Source: Collinsella sp.
Lineage (GTDB): Bacteria; Actinomycetota; Coriobacteriia; Coriobacteriales; Coriobacteriaceae
Direction of reading: 5' to 3'
NCBI GenBank assembly: GCA_019425005.1
Contig: JAHYYK010000053.1
Location: 1-9,579 of the forward strand
Length of the DNA stretch: 9,579 nucleotides
Positions 5,706 through 9,579 of this stretch are shown in pieces (the stretch's first letter is position 1; each line of letters starts with the position of its first letter). The notes beneath the pieces were generated by a model, which was not told the origin of the DNA, did not search any database, and worked only from the letters and a program-made list of their open reading frames with translations. The position numbers and the translations under genes are program-made.

Positions 5706-5732
5706 TGGGGTGGGGTGGGGGAAGGGGTGGGG
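5706..5732 (+). promoter_or_regulatory. TGGGG box array: putative MraZ operator / G-quadruplex motif
   Basis: TGGGG starts at 5706, 5711, 5716 and 5728, and more G-rich sequence lies just upstream (TTGGGGGTGG, 5691-5700). MraZ is known to bind direct TGGG or GTGGG repeats upstream of its own operon, usually about 10 bp apart; 5706 and 5716 have that spacing. The array ends 7 bp before the -35 box. The same bases, 5707-5732, contain five runs of four or five Gs separated by 1-2 bases, a canonical G-quadruplex pattern on the non-template strand. Which property matters cannot be told from sequence. Confidence 0.5.
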
Positions 5733-5739
5733 AAAGGTG

Positions 5740-5768
5740 TTGAAAAATGGGGCGGTTCCCCATATTAT
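5740..5768 (+). promoter_or_regulatory. mraZ promoter
   Basis: TTGAAA (5740-5745) and TATTAT (5763-5768) are separated by exactly 17 bp, each close to the sigma-70/SigA consensus. It is the best promoter in the window. Transcription should start near 5775, giving a leader of about 60 nt before the mraZ ATG at 5837. It likely drives at least mraZ, rsmH and the downstream division genes. Confidence 0.82.
5748..5762. promoter_or_regulatory. Dyad operator candidate inside the mraZ promoter spacer
   Basis: TGGGGCGGTTCCCCA is a 5-bp inverted repeat (TGGGG/CCCCA) around CGGTT, lying wholly between the -35 and -10 boxes. A protein bound here would block RNA polymerase. The core GGGGCGGTTCCCC recurs with one change at 5786-5798. 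The binding protein is unknown; MraZ is a candidate because the left arm is a TGGGG box. Confidence 0.5.
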
Positions 5769-5783
5769 TGATGACGTCGACAG

Positions 5784-5800
5784 GCGGGGTGGTTCCCCGC
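5784..5800. promoter_or_regulatory. Second copy of the dyad, in the mraZ leader
   Basis: GCGGGG (5784-5789) pairs with CCCCGC (5795-5800) around TGGTT. The 13-bp core GGGGTGGTTCCCC matches the promoter-spacer copy at 12 of 13 positions, 37 bp downstream. In RNA it would form a 6-bp hairpin 21 nt before the ribosome binding site, so it could act as DNA or RNA. Confidence 0.5.
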
Positions 5801-5836
5801 GTACGTGCCATCTGAGTAACCGAGGGGAGGGCGCAC

Positions 5837-6271
5837 ATGGGAATGACGGGTGCATATGAGCGCAATCTCGATGCAAAAGGTCGTCTATCCCTGCCTGCAC
5901 CCCTTCGCGAGGAGCTTGGAGAGCACGTTCGCGTGTTCAAAGCCCTGGATGTCGATGCTCTGTACGTGTTCTCTGCCGAGGCCTTCGATAAGTGGGTCGA
6001 AGGACTCTTCGCGGGTCGTGAGGGCCACGAGGGTTTTAACCCGCGTGACATTAACGACCAGAAGCTCATGAGGGCGATCAACAAGCGCACCACGTCGATG
6101 GATGTGGACAGCGCGGGTCGTATCGGTCTTTCTGAGTCTCTCCGCAAGCAGGCGAACCTCGACCGCGAGGTCACGGTTGTGGGTAACTACGACCACCTTG
6201 AGGTTTGGGACCGCGCTACGGCCGATGAGGACGATGACGACGAGGCCCTGCTGGACCTCTTCTTCTCGTAA
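5837..6271 (+). CDS. mraZ: Division/cell wall cluster transcriptional regulator MraZ
   Basis: DNA-binding regulator, usually first in the dcw cluster, that binds TGGG-type repeats upstream of its own gene and controls the operon. The 144-residue product has two tandem SpoVT-AbrB/MraZ half-domains. The first carries YERNLDAKGRLSLPAPLRE (7-25) with the DAKGR signature at 12-16; the second carries MDVDSAGRIGLSESLRK (88-104) with DSAGR at 91-95. An acidic tail (130-136, EDDDDE region) follows. Length is typical. The ATG at 5837 follows a strong GAGGGGAGG ribosome binding site (5822-5830); an ATG two codons in (5843) is less well placed. The upstream region contains TGGGG boxes and dyads that fit autoregulation. 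rsmH begins 20 bp after the stop. Confidence 0.96.
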   Translation: MGMTGAYERNLDAKGRLSLPAPLREELGEHVRVFKALDVDALYVFSAEAFDKWVEGLFAGREGHEGFNPRDINDQKLMRAINKRTTSMDVDSAGRIGLSESLRKQANLDREVTVVGNYDHLEVWDRATADEDDDDEALLDLFFS

Positions 6272-6291
6272 GGGCAAGGCACGGGTAACGG

Positions 6292-7257
6292 ATGGAGCGT
6301 GGGATCTTGACACAAGAATATCGGCATGAACCTGTCATGCTCGGCGAAGTGCTTGAGTCGCTGCAGCTAAAGAGCGGCTCCGTCGTCTGCGACTGCACCC
6401 TTGGCGGTGCCGGCCATTCGGTAAAGATGGCCGCGCAGGTGGGGGAGACCGGCCTTTTGCTCGGCGTCGATCAGGACGACATGGCCCTCGAGGCCGCTGG
6501 CGCCCGTCTGGACCGCGAGGTTCCCGGCGTACCGCACCAGCTGCTGAAGGGCAACTTCGGCGACTTGGACGAGCTGCTTTGCTCGGCCGAGGTGCCCGGG
6601 GTCGATGGCTTCCTGTTCGACTTGGGCGTTTCGTCGCCGCAACTCGATATCCCTGGCAGGGGCTTTTCGTACAACGAGGACGCCCCATTGGACATGCGGA
6701 TGGATCCGGGTAACAACACCTTAAACGCAGCTGAGGTCATCAACACCTATAACGAACACGACCTCGCCCGGATTCTACGCGTCTACGGCGAAGAGAAGTT
6801 CGCCTCGCAGATCGCGCGTGAGATCGTGCGCCGCCGCGAGCATGAGCCGATCGAAACCACCGGTCAGTTTGTCGAGATCATCAAGGCTGGTATCCCCGCT
6901 GCCGCTCGTCGGCATGGCGGACACCCAGCCAAGAAGAGTTTCCAGGCCATTCGCATCGAGGTCAATCACGAACTCGATGTGCTCGAGCGAGGGCTTGACG
7001 CCGCCACAAGGTGGCTCAACCCGGGCGGACGCATCTGCGTTATCTCGTATCACTCGCTCGAGGACCGTATCGTAAAGAACCACTTTAAGGAGATGAGCCA
7101 GGGGTGCACGTGTCCGCCGGAGATTCCGGTGTGCGTGTGCGGCAACGTGCCGATACTCAAGGTCATCACCCGCAAACCCTTGGTTGCCCAACCCGATGAG
7201 GTTGCGCGCAATCCTCGGGCGAGATCAGCCAAGATCCGCGTGGCGCAGCGTCTGTAG
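6292..7257 (+). CDS. rsmH: 16S rRNA m4C1402 N4-methyltransferase RsmH
   Basis: Transfers a methyl group from S-adenosylmethionine to N4 of C1402 in 16S rRNA, tuning decoding in the ribosomal P site. The 321-residue protein shows the family blocks in order: YRHEPVMLGEVLE (10-22), the SAM-binding CDCTLGGAGHS (33-43) and GVDQD (58-62), DLGVSSPQLD (110-119), FSYNEDAPLDMRMD (125-138), RIEVNHEL (221-228), and SYHSLEDRIVK (252-262). A CTC...CVC cysteine cluster (272, 274, 281, 283) may bind metal and occurs in many Gram-positive homologues. The start is not certain: ATG 6292 lacks a good ribosome binding site, whereas TTG 6307 has GGAG 9 bp upstream and would give 316 residues starting MTQEYRHEPVM, a typical family start. 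It is cotranscribed with mraZ by position. Confidence 0.96.
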   Translation: MERGILTQEYRHEPVMLGEVLESLQLKSGSVVCDCTLGGAGHSVKMAAQVGETGLLLGVDQDDMALEAAGARLDREVPGVPHQLLKGNFGDLDELLCSAEVPGVDGFLFDLGVSSPQLDIPGRGFSYNEDAPLDMRMDPGNNTLNAAEVINTYNEHDLARILRVYGEEKFASQIAREIVRRREHEPIETTGQFVEIIKAGIPAAARRHGGHPAKKSFQAIRIEVNHELDVLERGLDAATRWLNPGGRICVISYHSLEDRIVKNHFKEMSQGCTCPPEIPVCVCGNVPILKVITRKPLVAQPDEVARNPRARSAKIRVAQRL

Positions 7258-7347
7258 ACGCGACCGCGCGATATTGGACCTCCCGCTCGTACCACAAACG
7301 AAGCTTAAACACACTACCAACGTACTCGGGATGGGAGGCGGCATATC

Positions 7348-7818
7348 ATGGGCTACAACAACTCAAACGCAGCACTCGCCTATGATATGAACGCCATGCC
7401 CGCCTATCGTGAGGCACCGCAGGCCCCCGCTGCTCCCCGCGAGCAGCGCACACCGCGCTTTGATGTCTACACGGGCGCGGGCCGTCAGGCAAACCAGGCG
7501 GTAAGCCCGGTTTTCATGAGCGTTCTTAAAACGTTTTGCATCATTGCGGCCATCTTCATGACGATCGGTGTCGCCCGCGTGGCGCTCGCCGGCGTTACGG
7601 CCCAGGTGCTCAACAGCAACGCCGCGCTTACCAACACGCTTGAGAAGGCGACCGACGAGAGCTCCGACCTGGAGGTCATGCATTCGGTCTATGGTGCCGA
7701 CACGCGCATTCGCGACCTTGCGGGCGCTTATGGCATGGTGGAGCCCAGCGAGAGCGTTACACTTGATTTTTCGCAGGATGCAGCCGCGGGCGCTAGCTCG
7801 ACCGCGACCGCTCAGTAA
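7348..7818 (+). CDS. ftsL: FtsL-like division membrane protein
   Basis: Called from position (between rsmH and ftsI) and architecture; primary sequence of FtsL is weakly conserved, so the name is an inference. The 156-residue product has an N-terminal cytoplasmic stretch of about 57 residues rich in Ala, Pro and Arg. One membrane segment follows at about 58-83 (VLKTFCIIAAIFMTIGVARV core), then a short helical region with coiled-coil potential (84-113) facing outside. The segment TRIRDLAGAYGMVEP (119-133) resembles the end-of-coil motif of FtsL and DivIC proteins. An Ala/Ser/Thr-rich tail ends it. FtsL normally pairs with DivIC/FtsB and activates FtsW-FtsI. The ATG is supported by GGAGG at 7334-7338, 9 bp upstream. 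ftsI starts 17 bp after the stop. Confidence 0.8.
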   Translation: MGYNNSNAALAYDMNAMPAYREAPQAPAAPREQRTPRFDVYTGAGRQANQAVSPVFMSVLKTFCIIAAIFMTIGVARVALAGVTAQVLNSNAALTNTLEKATDESSDLEVMHSVYGADTRIRDLAGAYGMVEPSESVTLDFSQDAAAGASSTATAQ

Positions 7819-7835
7819 CAAGACGGTAGCTGAGT

Positions 7836-9579
7836 ATGACAAATGACTATCGCCGCGGCTCCGACGGGGGTCGCGGTTCTGGACGTCCCTCATCGCGGGG
7901 ACGTTCTGGTTATCAAGGAACGGGTCGGCCATCTTACAACGCGAGGCCGTCCTATGGCAACGACCCCGCATCGCGTCTCCGTGGCTCGAGTGGCCCTCAA
8001 ATGCATAACACCAGACCGCGCAAGAGCTCGTCGACCGAATGGCTCACGGGCACGCCGCTGCCCCGTCGCAAGGCCGTCATGGGCTTTATCGGGCTTGGCT
8101 TGGGTTTGGGCGTCCTTCGCCTTGCCGACTATCAAATCGTGGAAGCCGATAAGTTGCGCGACCGCGCCGATGCACGTCGCTTGCTCGCGCAGACGCTGTG
8201 TGCCAAGCGCGGTACCATCTACGACCGTAACGGCAACGTGCTGACGTCGTCGGTCGAATGCCGCAACATCGCCGTGAATCCTCAGCTTATCGAGGACGTT
8301 GACAAGACGGTGTCGGCGCTGGTCAAAGCTACGGGCATCGATAAAAAGACCTGTCGCGAGCTCGTTGAGTCGGATGGCACCTGGGTGTATATCAAACGTC
8401 AGGTGGACGAGGATGATGTCGCGGCGCTGGAGAAGAAGAACCTGCCAGGCGTGCTCTTTGAGCAGGCCATGAAGCGCGTGTACCCCTACGGCAACCTGGC
8501 ATCGCAGGTGCTTGGCGTGGTAAACGTGGACAACGACGGTCTGACGGGCCTCGAAAAACAGTACAACAAGCTTTTGACCGGAACCAACGGTTCGCTGGTG
8601 CGCGAGCGGGCGAGGGACGGTAGCTATATCGCGGGCGGCGCCTATAAAAAGGTGGCGGCGGTTGACGGCGTGGACATCGTGACGACGCTCGATGTCAATA
8701 TCCAGCGTGCCGCCGAGGACGCCCTGGCCGAGGCGGTCGAAAAGACCAAGGCCAAGAATGGCTCGGCCCTGGTCACCGATCCCACGACGGGCGAGATTCT
8801 GGCGGCATGCTCGTATCCGACATATGACCAGACCGATCTGGAAAACGCCAAGACCGAGGACATGAACTTGCGCCTGGTTACCGATGCCTACGAGCCCGGC
8901 TCGGTCTTTAAGACGCTCGTGGCCGGTGCCGGCTTCGACTTGGGCGCCGTGCGTTCGAGCACGTCGTTTGAGGTGCCGGCGAGCATTAAGGTTGGCGACG
9001 ACACCGTTACCGACGCCGATAAGCGCGACTACACCATGACCATGGACGTGCGCGAGATGATGCGCCGTTCGTCCAATGTGGGCTTTGTCCTGGTGGGACG
9101 CAAGATCGGTGCCGATGATTTTGCCACCTATGTGGACAAGTGGGGTATCGGTCATAGCTCCGGTGTCGATTTTCCGGGTGAGAGCCTGGGCATCGTCAAG
9201 GAGCGCGACCAATACGATGGCGCCACGCTGGGCTCGATGAGCTTTGGCCAGGCGCTGTCCGTCTCGCCGATTGAGGTCGCACGTGCCGTGGGCGGCATCG
9301 CGAACGGCGGCGTGATGATGACTCCGCACTTCTATAAGTCCAGCAAGGGCGATGAAAGGGACTGGGGCGAAGGCGAGCGTGCGATTTCGGAGGACGCTGC
9401 CGCCCAGGTGACATCGTGCATGCAGACGGTCGTGTCCGAAGGCACGGGCGTTGGCGGTGCGGTCGATGGCTATGACGTGGCGGGCAAGACCGGTACGGCC
9501 GAGCGTGCTGACGAGAACGGCGGTTACCTCAAGGAGAACTACATGTCGTCCTTTATGGGCTTTGCGCCGGCACAATCGC
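7836..9579 (+). CDS. ftsI: Septal peptidoglycan transpeptidase FtsI (class B PBP), 3' truncated by window
   Basis: Cross-links septal peptidoglycan with the glycosyltransferase FtsW at the division site. The window holds 581 codons with no stop. Residues 1-78 are a disordered cytoplasmic tail rich in Arg, Gly, Ser and Tyr. A membrane segment lies at about 80-98, followed by the pedestal domain with RGTIYDRNGNVL (125-136) and LGVVNVDNDGLTGLEKQYN (226-244). The transpeptidase domain (about 275 on) has all three motifs: nucleophile S356 in EPGSVFK (353-359), SSN at 412-414, and KTGT at 551-554. It is therefore an intact enzyme apart from its unseen C-terminus, where extra domains cannot be excluded. 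I chose ATG 7836 because it is in frame with the catalytic domain; ATG 7843 is in another frame. Its ribosome binding site is weak, which may mean coupling to ftsL, 17 bp upstream. Confidence 0.96.
   Translation, partial: MTNDYRRGSDGGRGSGRPSSRGRSGYQGTGRPSYNARPSYGNDPASRLRGSSGPQMHNTRPRKSSSTEWLTGTPLPRRKAVMGFIGLGLGLGVLRLADYQIVEADKLRDRADARRLLAQTLCAKRGTIYDRNGNVLTSSVECRNIAVNPQLIEDVDKTVSALVKATGIDKKTCRELVESDGTWVYIKRQVDEDDVAALEKKNLPGVLFEQAMKRVYPYGNLASQVLGVVNVDNDGLTGLEKQYNKLLTGTNGSLVRERARDGSYIAGGAYKKVAAVDGVDIVTTLDVNIQRAAEDALAEAVEKTKAKNGSALVTDPTTGEILAACSYPTYDQTDLENAKTEDMNLRLVTDAYEPGSVFKTLVAGAGFDLGAVRSSTSFEVPASIKVGDDTVTDADKRDYTMTMDVREMMRRSSNVGFVLVGRKIGADDFATYVDKWGIGHSSGVDFPGESLGIVKERDQYDGATLGSMSFGQALSVSPIEVARAVGGIANGGVMMTPHFYKSSKGDERDWGEGERAISEDAAAQVTSCMQTVVSEGTGVGGAVDGYDVAGKTGTAERADENGGYLKENYMSSFMGFAPAQS

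Larger units (their letters stand above)
5478..5836. other. Gene-free control region upstream of mraZ
   Basis: No gene is supported here: open frames on both strands (5505-5705 plus; 5480-5665 minus) lack ribosome binding sites and have unlike-protein composition. The region has a G-rich segment (5514-5535), a CCTCAA/TTGAGG hairpin (5570-5575 with 5590-5595), an AT-richer island with AACATAT motifs (5642-5693), a block of TGGGG boxes (5706-5732), the mraZ promoter (5740-5768), and two related dyads. The composition differs from the coding sequence around it, which fits a dense regulatory region. Confidence 0.6.

Noticed and set aside
4461..5900. 479-codon minus-strand frame across xerD and the mraZ upstream region
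   Set aside because: It is dominated by Pro, Arg, Ser and His, typical of out-of-frame GC-rich DNA, and runs through the terminator and promoter.
7883..7904. 7-bp hairpin ACGTCCC/GGGACGT at the start of ftsI as an attenuator
   Set aside because: It lies inside the coding sequence for the repetitive Arg/Gly/Ser tail and has no T-run; chance pairing is likely.
7890..9575. 561-codon open frame on the minus strand opposite ftsI
   Set aside because: It mirrors the third-position GC bias of ftsI; the + strand encodes all transpeptidase motifs. The minus product has no recognisable domain and no ribosome binding site.

Overview
The window looks like ordinary chromosome from a GC-rich, Gram-positive-type bacterium. 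The gene set and protein sequences fit an actinobacterial lineage, most likely a Coriobacteriia genome such as Collinsella or a relative. This assignment is an inference from gene content, GC-rich third codon positions, and the pyrG-xerD and mraZ-rsmH-ftsL-ftsI order; no database was searched. All recognised genes lie on the + strand. There is no CRISPR array, prophage, insertion sequence or RNA gene that I can support.

Layout. Positions 1-513 hold no gene. They contain three perfect palindromes, a strong intrinsic terminator nested in a longer imperfect inverted repeat, a degenerate direct repeat, and a -10-like TATAAT ahead of a DUF1846/UPF0371 family gene (514-1995). That gene ends at its own terminator. 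Next is a short gene for a 112-residue winged-helix protein (2252-2590), also followed by a terminator. The third unit is pyrG (CTP synthase, 2769-4430) followed 2 bp later by a XerC/XerD-type tyrosine recombinase (4433-5374), closed by a terminator with a perfect 20-bp stem. After a 360-bp gene-free region comes the start of the division and cell wall (dcw) cluster: mraZ (5837-6271), rsmH (6292-7257), a small FtsL-like membrane protein (7348-7818), and the first 581 codons of ftsI (7836 to the window end).

How the genes fit together. CTP synthase supplies CTP for nucleic acid and lipid synthesis. The Xer recombinase resolves chromosome dimers at division. MraZ is the transcription factor of the dcw cluster, RsmH methylates 16S rRNA, and the FtsL-like protein and FtsI act in septal peptidoglycan synthesis.

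The most interesting part is regulatory. The region upstream of mraZ holds a textbook promoter (TTGAAA, 17-bp spacer, TATTAT) whose spacer is occupied by a 15-bp dyad. The same 13-bp core recurs 37 bp downstream in the leader. Immediately upstream lies a run of TGGGG boxes that is both a plausible MraZ operator and a G-quadruplex motif. Further upstream is an SOS-box-like palindrome flanked by two copies of ACAACATATTG. Secondary points are a hairpin at the predicted 5' end of the pyrG transcript and a long, disordered, Arg/Gly/Ser-rich cytoplasmic tail on FtsI. I did not find a clearly new enzyme system; the novelty, if any, is in the control regions.
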